Origin: Pseudoruegeria sp. SK021
Lineage (GTDB): Bacteria > Pseudomonadota > Alphaproteobacteria > Rhodobacterales > Rhodobacteraceae
Assembly (NCBI RefSeq): GCF_002119405.1
Contig: NZ_MTBG01000001.1
Location: 186,001 to 250,000, forward strand
Direction of reading: 5' to 3'
DNA length: 64,000 nt
Under the pieces are notes generated by a model, which saw nothing but the letters and a program-made list of their open reading frames with translations, was not told where the DNA came from and did no database searches. Numbering within the stretch: position 1 is the stretch's first letter; each line of letters starts with the position of its first letter. The position numbers and the translations under genes were made by a program. This document shows, piece by piece, positions 1 to 9,309 of the stretch.

Positions 1-222
1 GCGTTCCGCGAAATACAGCGGGCTGGGCCGGCCGACATAATTGGTCCACAGATCATCCATCTGCGCCCAGAAGCTGTCATCGGTCTTGGCGTGCTCGTAC
101 TGGGCCTCAAGCTCCAGGATCAGGGGCATGAGGGTTTCCGACACGAAACGTCCGCCGAAATCGCCAAAGCGGCCGTTCTCGTCGGGTCCGGTCATGAAGC
201 TGTTAAAAAGGTCTTCCGGCAT
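1..222 (-). CDS. trpB: Tryptophan synthase beta chain, N-terminal part (runs off the window)
   Basis: This is the first 74 codons of the beta subunit of tryptophan synthase, the PLP enzyme that joins indole and serine to make tryptophan in the cytoplasm. The visible N-terminus contains the family hallmark [12 protein letters not shown], followed by [14 protein letters not shown]. The catalytic lysine lies outside the window. The ATG at 222 is preceded by a GGGGGAG ribosome binding site. trpF lies 83 bases upstream on the same strand, the usual trpF-trpB arrangement. The gene is cut by the window edge, not broken. Confidence 0.95.
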   Translation of the reverse strand, partial: MPEDLFNSFMTGPDENGRFGDFGGRFVSETLMPLILELEAQYEHAKTDDSFWAQMDDLWTNYVGRPSPLYFAER

Positions 223-305
223 GGCGTGCTCCCCCTAAGGTCTGACGTCCGCATGTAAGGCCTAAGGGCGGGACGGTAAAGTAGGTGCGGTGAATGAACC
301 GGGGG

Positions 306-983
306 TCAGGCCCGTGCGGCGGCGATGAAAGCCGCGATCCGGTCCGGGTCTTTCAGGCCGGGGGCAGCTTCGACGCCCGAGGACACATCGACTTGCCGCG
401 CACCGGTCAGGCGGACCGCTTCGGCGACGTTGTCTGGGGTCAGGCCACCGGCCAACATCCAAGGCACGGTCCAGTCGCGGCCCGCGATCAGGCGCCAATC
501 AAAGGCCAGACCGTTGCCACCCGGAAGCGGCGCGCCCTTGGGCGGCTTGGCATCAATCAGAAGCATGTCAGCGACGGCGGCATAGGTGTCGATGGCGGGC
601 AGATCTGCGGCCGAGGCCACCCCCACCGCCTTCATCACCGGCAGGCCATAGCGGGTCCGCAATTCAGTGACGCGGGCGGGTGATTCGTGGCCGTGCAGTT
701 GCAGCATGTCCAGCGGCACGGTGTCGATCAACTGGTCCAGAAAGGCGTCATCGGCATCGACGGTCAAGGCGACCTTGGCGATGCCGGGGGCCACGTCCAC
801 CGCCAGATCGCGCGCCACCTCAAGCCCGACATGGCGCGGCGACTTGGCGAAAAACACCAGCCCGACATAGCCTGCGCCTGCAGCAACGGCCGCAGCCAAA
901 TCCGCAGGCCGGGTCAGACCGCATATCTTGACGCGGACCTTCGCAACGGGGCTTGAAACGATTCTAACGGGCAGTGTGACCAT
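306..983 (-). CDS. trpF: Phosphoribosylanthranilate isomerase
   Basis: TrpF converts phosphoribosylanthranilate to the ribulose derivative in tryptophan synthesis. The protein is a single TIM barrel: VKICGLT with the catalytic cysteine follows the first strand, [12 protein letters not shown] is the second-strand loop, LQLHGHE sits mid-barrel, and [10 protein letters not shown] plus VDVSSGVE bind phosphate near the C-terminus. The ATG at 983 gives 225 residues, about 15 more than usual, and overlaps the end of lapA by 20 bases. An upstream ATG at 1016 would lengthen it further into lapA and is less likely. No ATG or GTG lies closer to the conserved VKICGLT, so the exact start is uncertain. Confidence 0.93.
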   Translation of the reverse strand: MVTLPVRIVSSPVAKVRVKICGLTRPADLAAAVAAGAGYVGLVFFAKSPRHVGLEVARDLAVDVAPGIAKVALTVDADDAFLDQLIDTVPLDMLQLHGHESPARVTELRTRYGLPVMKAVGVASAADLPAIDTYAAVADMLLIDAKPPKGAPLPGGNGLAFDWRLIAGRDWTVPWMLAGGLTPDNVAEAVRLTGARQVDVSSGVEAAPGLKDPDRIAAFIAAARA

Positions 984-1323
984 CTTCCAGCAGGGCAAGA
1001 ACGTCGTCCTTGCCATCGTTCCGGTCAGATTTCAGCTTTTTGACTTCGGTGGCCAGAACCGCCTTTTCGCGGCGGTTCACGACGGCTTCGCGGCGGTGCT
1101 TATGTTCGCGCATCCATTCCCAGAAGAAGCCCAGCAACAGTCCAACCACGATCCCGCCGAACACCACGAGGTAGATCGGCAGCGTGATCTGAAGGTTGAA
1201 GCCGGTGAAGGGCACGAATTCATCGGGCAGCAATGTCAGGGTCACCGCGCCGCGATTGGCGAAGCCGATGACGACCAGACAGAGGCCGATCAATCCGAGA
1301 ATAAGATACTTGATGGTCCGCAT
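964..1323 (-). CDS. lapA: LapA-domain inner membrane protein
   Basis: A 119-residue membrane protein of the LapA (DUF1049) family. In enterobacteria the homologue helps control LpxC turnover and lipopolysaccharide assembly; that role here is inferred. Two hydrophobic segments are visible, around residues 5-22 and 47-67, followed by a basic, charged cytoplasmic tail beginning [11 protein letters not shown]. It sits between ihfB and trpF on the same strand, a spacing seen widely in Rhodobacterales, and its end overlaps trpF. The tail is rich in lysine and glutamate and probably helical. The lapA symbol rests on family resemblance only. Confidence 0.82.
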   Translation of the reverse strand: MRTIKYLILGLIGLCLVVIGFANRGAVTLTLLPDEFVPFTGFNLQITLPIYLVVFGGIVVGLLLGFFWEWMREHKHRREAVVNRREKAVLATEVKKLKSDRNDGKDDVLALLEDGHTAR

Positions 1324-1343
1324 GGGGCCCCCTTGGATGCCGT

Positions 1344-1628
1344 TCAGGAGTTGCCGTTCAGGCGATCCCGGAGCAATTTACCGGTCTTGAAGAACGGAAC
1401 GTGTTTTTCTTCAACCGCAACCGAGTCGCCGGTCCGCGGGTTCCGTCCCACTCTGGAGTCCCGCTTCTTCACGGAAAAGGCCCCAAATCCGCGCAGTTCG
1501 ACCCGGTCGCCCCGCGCCATCGCTTCGATGATTTCCTCGAAGATGCAATTCACGATGCGTTCCACATCGCGTTGATACAAATGCGGGTTTTCGTCGGCGA
1601 TTTTTTGTATCAGTTCCGATCGGATCAT
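1344..1628 (-). CDS. ihfB: Integration host factor beta subunit
   Basis: A 94-residue HU/IHF-fold DNA-bending protein that pairs with IHF alpha to bend DNA sharply in recombination, replication and transcription. The start [11 protein letters not shown] and the arm motif [15 protein letters not shown] are typical, and the DNA-intercalating proline lies in GRNPRTG. Length matches the family. It lies downstream of rpsA on the same strand, the order also found in enterobacteria, with a rho-independent terminator for rpsA between them, so it is probably transcribed from its own promoter in the 280-base gap. Confidence 0.95.
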   Translation of the reverse strand: MIRSELIQKIADENPHLYQRDVERIVNCIFEEIIEAMARGDRVELRGFGAFSVKKRDSRVGRNPRTGDSVAVEEKHVPFFKTGKLLRDRLNGNS

Positions 1629-1849
1629 TGCCGTGTTCCCTGTTCCGTCTGGTCGCCTGATCGACGGCGAGTTGGGCTCAACCTATATCGAACCTCACCG
1701 ATTTGAGAAGACGTTTCCTTTGGGAATCCGCAGGAAACCGGGGCTAAATCCCTGATAATGAGCGGGAATACACCTAAAAGGTCCAAACATTGCGCGTTTT
1801 TGTGCGGTCTGGGGGCCGGAAGACGCTGCGCCGCCTGCCCCTGATTCGG

Positions 1850-1881
1850 AAAAGGGCGCGCCGACATATGCCGGCGCGCCC
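1850..1881 (-). terminator. Rho-independent terminator of rpsA
   Basis: A perfect 10-bp inverted repeat (1854-1863 with 1872-1881) encloses an 8-base loop. On the minus strand the hairpin is followed by TTTT. It lies 28 bases beyond the rpsA stop codon. The stem is almost pure G and C. Confidence 0.72.
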
Positions 1882-1908
1882 CCTATCAGTTTCCGGAATG
1901 ATCCGGGA

Positions 1909-3588
1909 TTATTCGTCGCCTTTCAGCGCCGCTCCCAGGATGTCGCCCAAGGACGCACCGCTGGCGGAGGAGCCATACTGTTCGACGGCTTCTTTCTCTT
2001 CCGCAATCTCGCGGGCCTTGATCGACAGACCCAAACGGCGGGTCTTGGGGTCGAGGTTGGTGACGCGAACGTCGACCTTGTCACCCTTTTGGAACCGCTC
2101 AGGGCGCTGTTCTGCCCGGTCACGGCTGAGGTCAGAGCGGCGGATGAAGGATTTCATGCCTTCATATTCCACTTCGACGCCACCATCTTCGATCGCGGTG
2201 ACTTCAACAGTGATGATCGCGCCACGCTTGACGCCCGAGACGACCTCGGCAAACGGATCGCCACCCAGAGCCTTGATCGAGAGCGAGATACGCTCTTTCT
2301 CGGCATCGATCTCGGTAACCTGCGCCTTGACGATATCGCCCTTGCGGTAGTTGCCGATGACGTCCTCGCCACGACCTTCCCAGGTCAGGTCCGACAGGTG
2401 AACCATGCCGTCGATGTCGTCGTCGAGGCCAATGAACAGACCGAATTCGGTGATGTTCTTGACTTCGCCTTCGACTTCGGTGCCGACCGGGAACTTCTCT
2501 TCGAACACTTCCCATGGGTTGCGCATGGTCTGCTTGAGACCAAGGCTGACCCGACGCTTGGCCGTGTCGATTTCCAGCACCATGACTTCAACCTCTTGCG
2601 AGGTGGAGACGATCTTGCCGGGGTGGACGTTCTTTTTGGTCCAGGACATTTCCGAGACGTGTACCAAGCCTTCGACACCCGGCTCCAGCTCCACGAAGGC
2701 GCCGTAATCGGTGATGTTGGTGACGCGGCCGGAATGCACCGATTCCAGCGGGAACTTGGCTTCCACGGATTCCCAAGGATCGGCCTGCAGTTGCTTCATG
2801 CCAAGGCTGATACGGTGGGTTTCTTTGTTGACCTTGATAACCTGAACTTTGACGGTCTCGCCAATTGCCAGGATCTCGGACGGGTGGTTGACCCGGCGCC
2901 AAGCCATATCGGTGACGTGCAGCAGACCATCAACACCGCCGAGGTCCACGAAGGCCCCGTATTCAGTGATGTTCTTGACCACACCGTCAACGGCATCGCC
3001 TTCGGTCAGCTTGCCGATGACTTCAGCGCGCTGCTCGGCACGGGACTCTTCGAGGATCGCGCGACGCGAGACCACGATGTTGCCACGGCGGCGATCCATC
3101 TTGAGGATCTGGAACGGCTGCTTAAGACCCATCAATGGGCCAGCATCGCGCACGGGGCGCACGTCAACCTGAGAGCCGGGCAGGAACGCAACCGCGCCGC
3201 CCAGATCGACAGTGAAGCCGCCTTTGACCCGACCGAAGATCGCGCCATCGACACGCAGCTCGTCGGCATAAGCCTTTTCGAGACGGTCCCAAGCTTCTTC
3301 GCGACGCGCCATTTCACGGCTGATAACCGCTTCGCCACGCGAGTTTTCGACCTGACGGAGGAACACCTCCACCTCGTCGCCAACTGCGATTTCCGCGTTT
3401 TCGCCGGGATTCGCAAATTCTTTAAGATCGATGCGGCCTTCCATCTTGTAGCCGACATCGATGATGGCCTGACCTGCTTCAATAGCGATCACGCGGCCTT
3501 TGACAACGGACCCTTCGTCAGGGGTGTCAATTTCGAAGCTTTCTTCAAGGAGGGCTTCGAATTCCTCCATAGATGTGTTGTTTGCCAT
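1909..3588 (-). CDS. rpsA: 30S ribosomal protein S1
   Basis: S1 binds mRNA on the 30S subunit and helps unfold structured leaders. The 559-residue protein holds six S1 RNA-binding repeats, seen as recurring patterns such as EYGAFVDLGGVDGLLHVTDM, DYGAFVELEPGVEGLVHVSEM and EFGLFIGLDDDIDGMVHLSDL. The ATG at 3588 gives the family N-terminus MANNTSMEEFEALL. A TTG three codons upstream (3597) is also possible and sits closer to the AAGGA element, so the start could be 3597. The gene follows cmk on the same strand and ends before a strong hairpin terminator. Confidence 0.96.
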   Translation of the reverse strand: MANNTSMEEFEALLEESFEIDTPDEGSVVKGRVIAIEAGQAIIDVGYKMEGRIDLKEFANPGENAEIAVGDEVEVFLRQVENSRGEAVISREMARREEAWDRLEKAYADELRVDGAIFGRVKGGFTVDLGGAVAFLPGSQVDVRPVRDAGPLMGLKQPFQILKMDRRRGNIVVSRRAILEESRAEQRAEVIGKLTEGDAVDGVVKNITEYGAFVDLGGVDGLLHVTDMAWRRVNHPSEILAIGETVKVQVIKVNKETHRISLGMKQLQADPWESVEAKFPLESVHSGRVTNITDYGAFVELEPGVEGLVHVSEMSWTKKNVHPGKIVSTSQEVEVMVLEIDTAKRRVSLGLKQTMRNPWEVFEEKFPVGTEVEGEVKNITEFGLFIGLDDDIDGMVHLSDLTWEGRGEDVIGNYRKGDIVKAQVTEIDAEKERISLSIKALGGDPFAEVVSGVKRGAIITVEVTAIEDGGVEVEYEGMKSFIRRSDLSRDRAEQRPERFQKGDKVDVRVTNLDPKTRRLGLSIKAREIAEEKEAVEQYGSSASGASLGDILGAALKGDE

Positions 3589-3708
3589 TACGGTCAACGG
3601 GTTCCTTAGCTTTTTGCGTTTACTGGCCAGGCGGTTGTCTCCGCCGGTCTTGGTTTGGTCTTGGGTCGGGTGCAGCAGAGATCCGCAAATGACACAAAGG
3701 GCCGGTGA

Positions 3709-4329
3709 TTAATCCCGACCCTGCTTCAATGCCTTTGCGACGGCTGCAACCGCTCTTTCGACGGCTGCTTCTATAGCGAGATTGGTCGTGTCGAGCAAGA
3801 GGGCATCGTCAGCGGCGCACAACGGCGCGGTGGCGCGGGCGCTGTCGCGGGCATCGCGGGCCTGCAGGTCGCTCAGGACCGCGGCGACGGTCAAAGCCGG
3901 GTCGGTGACGGACAGTTCGGCAAAGCGGCGGCCTGCCCGCACCTGATCCGAGGCGGTGACATAGAGCTTCACCTCGGCCTCGGGGCAAATCACGGTGCCG
4001 ATATCGCGGCCATCCAGAATGGCGCCACCGGCCCGGCGGGCAAAGCGCCGCTGGAAATCCACCAAGGCGGCGCGGACATCCGGCAGTGCTGCGACCATGG
4101 AGGCCGCCTGCCCGGCTGCGGCGCTGCGCAGGTCGGTGCGGGCCAGATCATCCGGGGTTAGCGATTGCGCGGCGGCCAAGGGCGCCATGCCATCCGCGAC
4201 CTTGGCGCCGGTGGCCCGGTACAGCAGCCCGGTATCGAGATGGGCAAAGCCGAAATGCCGGGCCAGTTCGCGCGACACGGTGCCTTTGCCAGCGGCGGCG
4301 GGTCCATCAATGGCGACGGTAAAGATCAT
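3709..4329 (-). CDS. cmk: Cytidylate kinase
   Basis: Cmk phosphorylates CMP and dCMP to the diphosphates. The 206-residue protein opens with the P-loop [12 protein letters not shown] and has [27 protein letters not shown] and the lid-region arginines of the NMP-kinase fold. The ATG at 4329 was chosen because it follows a GGGGG ribosome binding site and leaves 16 bases after the aroA stop; longer in-frame starts would run into aroA. The aroA-cmk-rpsA order is a common bacterial arrangement. Confidence 0.95.
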   Translation of the reverse strand: MIFTVAIDGPAAAGKGTVSRELARHFGFAHLDTGLLYRATGAKVADGMAPLAAAQSLTPDDLARTDLRSAAAGQAASMVAALPDVRAALVDFQRRFARRAGGAILDGRDIGTVICPEAEVKLYVTASDQVRAGRRFAELSVTDPALTVAAVLSDLQARDARDSARATAPLCAADDALLLDTTNLAIEAAVERAVAAVAKALKQGRD

Positions 4330-4345
4330 CAGGCCCCCAGCGCGA

Positions 4346-5710
4346 TCATGCCGGAACGCGATCCGCGTCGGCGCTGAACTGGGCGCCAAGATCGGTCATC
4401 AGTGTCTCGAAGATCGGGAAGGATGTGGTGATTGCCCCGGCATCGTCCACCGTCACCGGCTGCACCGTGGTCATGCCCAGCACCAGAAAGGACATGGCGA
4501 TCCGGTGATCCAAATGAGTGGCGCACGTGGCCCCGCCCGGCACACCGCCCGACCCCAGTCCGTGCACGATCAGGGTGTCCTCGTCTTCTTCGATGCGCAC
4601 GCCGCAAGCCTCTAGCCCGCGCGCCATCGCATCGATCCGGTCGCTTTCCTTGACCCGCAATTCCTTGACGCCGCGCATCACCGTGGTGCCGGTGGCATTG
4701 GCGGCGACCACGGCCAGAATGGGGTATTCGTCGATCATCGATGGGGCGCGTTCGGGCGGAACCTCGATCCCTTGCATATTGTCCGAGAAGCGAGCGCGCA
4801 GATCGGCGACCGGCTCGCCGCCCTCAAGGCGCTCATTCTCATAGGTCAGGTCGGCGCCCATGTCCCGTAGGGTCGTGAACAGGCCTGCCCGGGTTGGGTT
4901 CAGGCCGATATTCGGGATCAACACGTCCGAGCCTTCGACGATCAGCGCGGCGCAAACCGGGAAAGCCGCCGAGCTGGGATCGCGCGGCACCGCGATGGTC
5001 TGGGCGACAAGTTCCGGCTGGCCGGTCAGGGTGATGACCCGGCCTTCAGGCGTGACCTCGGTGGTGATTTCGGCCCCGAAGCCCGCCAGCATCCGCTCGG
5101 AATGATCGCGGGTCGCTTCGGCCTCGATCACCACAGTTTGGCCGGGGGCGTTGAGCCCGGCCAGCAAGACCGCGGATTTGACCTGCGCCGAGGGCATCGG
5201 CGTGGCATAGCGCACCGGCACCGGCTGGGCCGCGCCGACGATGGTCATGGGCAGACGCCCGCCCTTACGGCCATAGCTGGCCGCGCCGAACAGGGAAATC
5301 GGATCCGTGACCCGGCCCATTGGTCGACCGTTGAGCGAGGCATCCCCGGTGAAGGTGGCGGTGATCGGCGTGGTGGCCATCGCCCCCATGATCAGCCGAA
5401 CCCCGGTGCCCGAATTGCCGCAATCGATGACCCGGTCCGGTTCGGCGAAACCGCCGACGCCGACACCGTGGATTGACCACGCGCCCTCACTGTGGCGGGT
5501 GACCTCGGCGCCAAAGGCCCGCATGGCGCTGGCGGTGTCGAGCACATCCTGACCTTCCAGCAGGCCGGTCACGCGGGTTTCCCCCACCGACAGGGCGCCC
5601 AAAATCAGCGACCGGTGCGAGATCGACTTGTCGCCGGGAATGGCGGCGGTGCCGGTCAGCGGGCCGGCGCGGCGCGAGGTCAGGGGGCGGGCGGGTCCAT
5701 GAGCAGACAT
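4346..5710 (-). CDS. aroA: 3-phosphoshikimate 1-carboxyvinyltransferase (EPSP synthase)
   Basis: AroA transfers enolpyruvyl from PEP to shikimate-3-phosphate in the aromatic amino acid pathway; it is the target of glyphosate. The 454-residue protein carries [50 protein letters not shown] and [15 protein letters not shown], the pattern of class II enzymes such as the Agrobacterium CP4 form. The active-site loop reads GNSGTG at residues 98-103, so residue 101 is glycine where CP4 has its resistance alanine. It heads the aroA-cmk-rpsA run. Confidence 0.96.
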   Translation of the reverse strand: MSAHGPARPLTSRRAGPLTGTAAIPGDKSISHRSLILGALSVGETRVTGLLEGQDVLDTASAMRAFGAEVTRHSEGAWSIHGVGVGGFAEPDRVIDCGNSGTGVRLIMGAMATTPITATFTGDASLNGRPMGRVTDPISLFGAASYGRKGGRLPMTIVGAAQPVPVRYATPMPSAQVKSAVLLAGLNAPGQTVVIEAEATRDHSERMLAGFGAEITTEVTPEGRVITLTGQPELVAQTIAVPRDPSSAAFPVCAALIVEGSDVLIPNIGLNPTRAGLFTTLRDMGADLTYENERLEGGEPVADLRARFSDNMQGIEVPPERAPSMIDEYPILAVVAANATGTTVMRGVKELRVKESDRIDAMARGLEACGVRIEEDEDTLIVHGLGSGGVPGGATCATHLDHRIAMSFLVLGMTTVQPVTVDDAGAITTSFPIFETLMTDLGAQFSADADRVPA

Positions 5711-5827
5711 CTGGCGTCCTTTGGCTGAAGGGGGCTGGGCGTAGCGGGGCCGAACGGGGTCGCAGACGGTCTAGACAATCGCAGCCGTCGGGTCCAGCGC
5801 CGGATGCGGCCCCGACGCGCCGGGTGC

Positions 5828-6547
5828 TTAGCGGCGCTGGAAGGTCAGATAATGCGGCACCCGGCCTTCGCGCAGCGCCTTTTGTTCATAGCGGGTCGGG
5901 GTCCAGTCGGACCACGGCTTGCGCCAATCCTCCGGCCCTTCGGCCAGCCAATCGAAATCGGGATGCGGCATCAGCTCTTCCAGCGTCTGGCGGACGTAAT
6001 CGGGAATGTCGGTGGCCACCCGGAAAATCGCGCCGGGTTTCAGCACCCGGGCCAGCGGGTCCAGATGCTCGCGGGTGACAAAGCGGCGGCGATGGTGCCG
6101 CTTTTTCGGCCACGGATCGGGATAGAGCAGAAAGGCCCGGTCGATCGACGCATCTGGCAGCACATCGAAGAGGTCGCGCACATCGCCGGGATGCACCGCG
6201 ATATTGGTAAGCCCGGCGCGGCGGATCTTGGTCAGCAGCATCGCCACGGCATTGACGAAGGGCTCGCAGCCGATCAGGCGGACGTCCGGGTTCAGGCCAG
6301 CCTGATGCGCCAGATGTTCGCCGCCGCCAAAGCCGATCTCAAGCCAAAGCGGATGGTCCCCAAAGCGGGCGGTCAGGTCCAGCGGCACGCGGTCGGGATT
6401 AACATCCCAGTCCACCGGGCCGGGGGAGAGCGCCTCAAGATCGTTCTCGAGGTAATCTTTCTGGTTGTCGCGCAGGGTCTTGCCGCGCAAGCGACCATAG
6501 AAATTGCGCCACGGGGCGCCGGAGGGGTGACGGTCAGGATCGGTCAT
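5828..6547 (-). CDS. trmB: tRNA (guanine-N7-)-methyltransferase
   Basis: TrmB methylates G46 in the variable loop of many tRNAs, using S-adenosylmethionine. The 239-residue protein has the SAM-binding start WLEIGFGGGEHL, the acidic site IGCEPFVNA, and the TrmB signature LLYPDPWPKKRHHRRRF. The ATG at 6547 (MTDPDRHPSG) is preferred over an upstream in-frame start because the extra 20 residues have no family resemblance. It lies downstream of lnt on the same strand, separated by a palindromic repeat. Confidence 0.94.
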   Translation of the reverse strand: MTDPDRHPSGAPWRNFYGRLRGKTLRDNQKDYLENDLEALSPGPVDWDVNPDRVPLDLTARFGDHPLWLEIGFGGGEHLAHQAGLNPDVRLIGCEPFVNAVAMLLTKIRRAGLTNIAVHPGDVRDLFDVLPDASIDRAFLLYPDPWPKKRHHRRRFVTREHLDPLARVLKPGAIFRVATDIPDYVRQTLEELMPHPDFDWLAEGPEDWRKPWSDWTPTRYEQKALREGRVPHYLTFQRR

Positions 6548-6678
6548 GGCGCGGGGATGCGCAGTGCAGCGGAAAAGGTCAAGCCCTTCTGTAGGGGGAG
6601 GCGCCACTGATCGACGGCAGCGCGACGAAACCGGGGCCCTCCCGCCCCCGGCACGGCGCGGCGTTGCCGCTGGGCCGG

Positions 6679-6728
6679 CGTAGGGCCGGGCAGCCCGCGC
6701 GAGGCGCGGGCTGCGGTTGCGCCCTACG
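6679..6728. repeat. REP-like long palindrome between lnt and trmB
   Basis: A nested inverted repeat: an outer 8-bp arm (6679-6686 with 6721-6728, CGTAGGGC/GCCCTACG) encloses an inner perfect 11-bp stem (6690-6700 with 6704-6714) with a 3-base loop. The shape, GC richness and intergenic position resemble the extragenic palindromes common in Rhodobacterales. It has no T-run on either strand, so it is not a classical terminator. Confidence 0.6.
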
Positions 6729-6736
6729 GAGGCGGA

Positions 6737-8416
6737 TCAGTTGTGGTGGGAGTCGTGGTGACGGGAACGCTCGCGGCGGCGGGTTACGACCACACCGGCA
6801 GCGAGCGCGGCGAGAATGATCAACAGCGGTACATTTGCCACCCGCGCAAACAGGGTCGGCGGCAGCGCGGCGGGCAAGGCCGCATCCAGCGCCCCCTCGA
6901 CGTTCAGCGGCAGTGCGGACACAATTCGCCCGGCAGGATCGATCACCGCCGAAATGCCCGTATTGGCCGCCCGCACCAACGGCAACCCCTGCTCGACCGC
7001 GCGCATCCGCGCCTGATCGAGATGCTGTTGCGGCCCGGCAAAGTTGCCGAACCACGCGTCATTGGTGATCTGCACGATCCAGTCGGGCCGCTGCCCCGGC
7101 ACCTGTGCATGGCGCGGAAAGATCGCCTCGTAGCAGATCAGCGGCAGCACCCGGCCCAGCGACCGACCGGAGGGGGGCGTTTGCGCCGTCAGGTCGAGCA
7201 CCGCGGGCCCCGGCCCGGCATCAAAGCCGCCCAGACGGTCCGTGGCCAAGCCGGTCCACCCCAGACGGCGCACCAGCGCACCGCCGGGAATGTATTCGCC
7301 GAACGGGACAAGGTGGTGCTTGTCATAGACATCCGTGATCGCGCCCTCGGCATCGATCACCGCGAGGGAATTCAGCAGGCGCGGACCGTCGATCCGTTGT
7401 GCCCCGACCAGCACCGGCGCGCCGCCTGCGGCGTCGGCGATGTCGGCGTCGGCCCAAGGACGGGAGCCAAGCAGATACGGCAGCGAGACCTCGGGCCAGA
7501 CCACGACATCAGGCGCGGACGGAGCCACGACATCAGGCGCGGAAGACTCCGTGGCCCCTTGCGCGGTCCCAGCCGCAACGTCCGGCACCGGCACACTGCC
7601 CCACCGGGTCAGGTCAAGCTGGCGCGCCCAGAACACCGGCATCATCTCGGGCAGCCATTTCTGATCCTGCGGCGCATTTGGCTGGATCACCCGGACGATG
7701 GGCGCGTCGGCGGGGGCCTTGCGGGGAATGGCGCGGTCGCGGGCTGCGCCGGCCAGAAAGGCGCCGCCGAGCACCAAGACGGCGGCCCCAAGCGCCAGCC
7801 CCTGCTGCTGGCGTGACCGCAGCACCAGCGCCTGTGCCACTAGCAGCGCAATCGCCACGGTCAGCGCCCCTAACGCGTGCGGCCCGCCCCACCCCGCCAG
7901 CAACCGCAGCGGCGTGTCGATCCAGATCGTGCCAAGCAATCCCCACGGGAAACCGGTGAAGATGACCGAGCGCAGCATCTCGGACAAGGTGAAGGTGACG
8001 ATCAGCGCCAGTCCGACCCGCCCAAATGCGCCATCAGGCGTGGGTTTGGCAGCCCAGACTGCCAGACCAAAGGCTAGCCCCCAGAACAGTGCCAGCCCAC
8101 CAGCCATCAGCACCAAGGCAAACGGCGCCATCCAGCCATGCCGGGCGATATCGACGAGAAATGGCTCGACAATCCAATGCAGGGTCACGGCGAAATAGCC
8201 CGCTCCGAAAGCCCAGCCCAGACCGGCCGCCTGCCGCACAGTGCGGCCCCGCAAACACAGGACCAGCGCCAGCGCCAAAGCGGCCAAGGCCACCAGCGGC
8301 AAAGCAAACGGCGCCTGCCCCAAGGCCACGCCGCCGCCAAGACCCGCCGCCGCCAAAGCCCGGCGGCGCGCCGTCCAACCTGTCACGGAAGCCGCGACCG
8401 TGGTTTCAGTTGGCAT
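6737..8416 (-). CDS. lnt: Apolipoprotein N-acyltransferase
   Basis: Lnt adds the third acyl chain to the N-terminal cysteine of lipoproteins in the inner membrane. The 559-residue protein has about six to eight membrane segments in its first 210 residues, then a periplasmic nitrilase-like domain with the catalytic glutamate in WPEVSLPYL, lysine in KHHLVPFGEYIP and cysteine in LICYEAIFP. A last membrane helix is followed by a short histidine-rich tail. The ATG at 8416 overlaps the end of the CorC-like gene by 11 bases, indicating translational coupling within phoH-ybeY-corC-lnt. Confidence 0.95.
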   Translation of the reverse strand: MPTETTVAASVTGWTARRRALAAAGLGGGVALGQAPFALPLVALAALALALVLCLRGRTVRQAAGLGWAFGAGYFAVTLHWIVEPFLVDIARHGWMAPFALVLMAGGLALFWGLAFGLAVWAAKPTPDGAFGRVGLALIVTFTLSEMLRSVIFTGFPWGLLGTIWIDTPLRLLAGWGGPHALGALTVAIALLVAQALVLRSRQQQGLALGAAVLVLGGAFLAGAARDRAIPRKAPADAPIVRVIQPNAPQDQKWLPEMMPVFWARQLDLTRWGSVPVPDVAAGTAQGATESSAPDVVAPSAPDVVVWPEVSLPYLLGSRPWADADIADAAGGAPVLVGAQRIDGPRLLNSLAVIDAEGAITDVYDKHHLVPFGEYIPGGALVRRLGWTGLATDRLGGFDAGPGPAVLDLTAQTPPSGRSLGRVLPLICYEAIFPRHAQVPGQRPDWIVQITNDAWFGNFAGPQQHLDQARMRAVEQGLPLVRAANTGISAVIDPAGRIVSALPLNVEGALDAALPAALPPTLFARVANVPLLIILAALAAGVVVTRRRERSRHHDSHHN

Positions 8417-9302
8417 CCGGTCGCGCACCGGGCAGCGCAATCCGCAGCCGTTTGATCCGGCGTGGGTCGGCATCGACCACCTCAATCTCGGCCCCGGAGG
8501 GATGCTGAACGATCTCACCCCGCGCCGGAACCCGGCCAATCAACACGAAGACCAAGCCGCCCAGCGTATCGGTGTCTTCCGTCGCCTCCGGCAGGGACAG
8601 ATCAAAGTTGATTTCTTCTTCAAACTCATCCAACGGCGCCCGAGCGAGGGCCAGATAAATTCCCGGACGTTCTTCGGTCCAGAGCTGAGCCTCGTCGACA
8701 TCGTGCTCGTCCTCGATCTCGCCGATCACCTGCTCGATCAGATCCTCGATCGTGACCAAACCATCGGTGCCGCCATATTCATCGATTACCAGCGCCATAT
8801 GGGTCCGCTGGCTTTGCATCTTCTGCAACAGAACACCGATGGGCATGGAGGGCGGCGCGTAGATCATCGGCCGCATCAACGACTGCATGTCAAATTCAGC
8901 CGCGTCGCCATTGAAGCCGTGCTTCATCGCCACATCTTTGAGGTGAACCATGCCCAACGGCATGTCCAATGTCCCCTCATAGACCGGCAAACGGGTGAAG
9001 CCGCTTTCCCGAAATGCGGCGATCAGGTCATCGAGCCCGATCTCACTTGGCACCGCGTCGATCTCGCCCTTGGGCGTGGCGACATCGGCAATCCGCATCC
9101 GGCGCAGGTTGGACAGGCTAAGCCCGCCCCCGTTGCCGGATATCAGGGGGTGATTCTCGGCCTCGGCAATAATCTCGGCGTCAGAATGTCGATTGGTTCT
9201 ACGGCCCGGCCACAAATTAAAGCGTGACAAGACCCCAGCAGAGGGAAGGTTTTCGTCAGAATGCGCGCCATGCGCTGCGTTAGACGGCCCGTCGGCGTCC
9301 AT
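8406..9302 (-). CDS. CorC/HlyC-type CBS-domain protein
   Basis: A soluble 298-residue protein with tandem CBS domains (about residues 70-190), which in this family bind adenine nucleotides, and a C-terminal CorC_HlyC domain (about 215-295). Visible marks are RLPVYEGTLDMPLGMVHLKD, ALVIDEYGGTDGLVTIEDLIEQ and the C-terminal GGLVFVLIGRVPARGE. Homologues are linked to magnesium/cobalt efflux; the substrate here is unproven. The ATG at 9302 follows GAGG and begins 5 bases after the ybeY stop; ATG 9305 is an equal alternative. It lies in the conserved phoH-ybeY-corC-lnt block. Confidence 0.9.
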   Translation of the reverse strand: MDADGPSNAAHGAHSDENLPSAGVLSRFNLWPGRRTNRHSDAEIIAEAENHPLISGNGGGLSLSNLRRMRIADVATPKGEIDAVPSEIGLDDLIAAFRESGFTRLPVYEGTLDMPLGMVHLKDVAMKHGFNGDAAEFDMQSLMRPMIYAPPSMPIGVLLQKMQSQRTHMALVIDEYGGTDGLVTIEDLIEQVIGEIEDEHDVDEAQLWTEERPGIYLALARAPLDEFEEEINFDLSLPEATEDTDTLGGLVFVLIGRVPARGEIVQHPSGAEIEVVDADPRRIKRLRIALPGARPDAN

Positions 9303-9309
9303 CATGTCC

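Noticed and set aside
3589..3597. TTG start of rpsA three codons upstream
   Set aside because: It is possible because of AAGGA spacing, but the ATG gives the conserved S1 N-terminus, so it was kept as an alternative only.
2089..3609. A 506-codon open frame on the plus strand opposite rpsA
   Set aside because: It mirrors the codon pattern of rpsA, has no ribosome site or family resemblance and lies wholly inside a sure gene.
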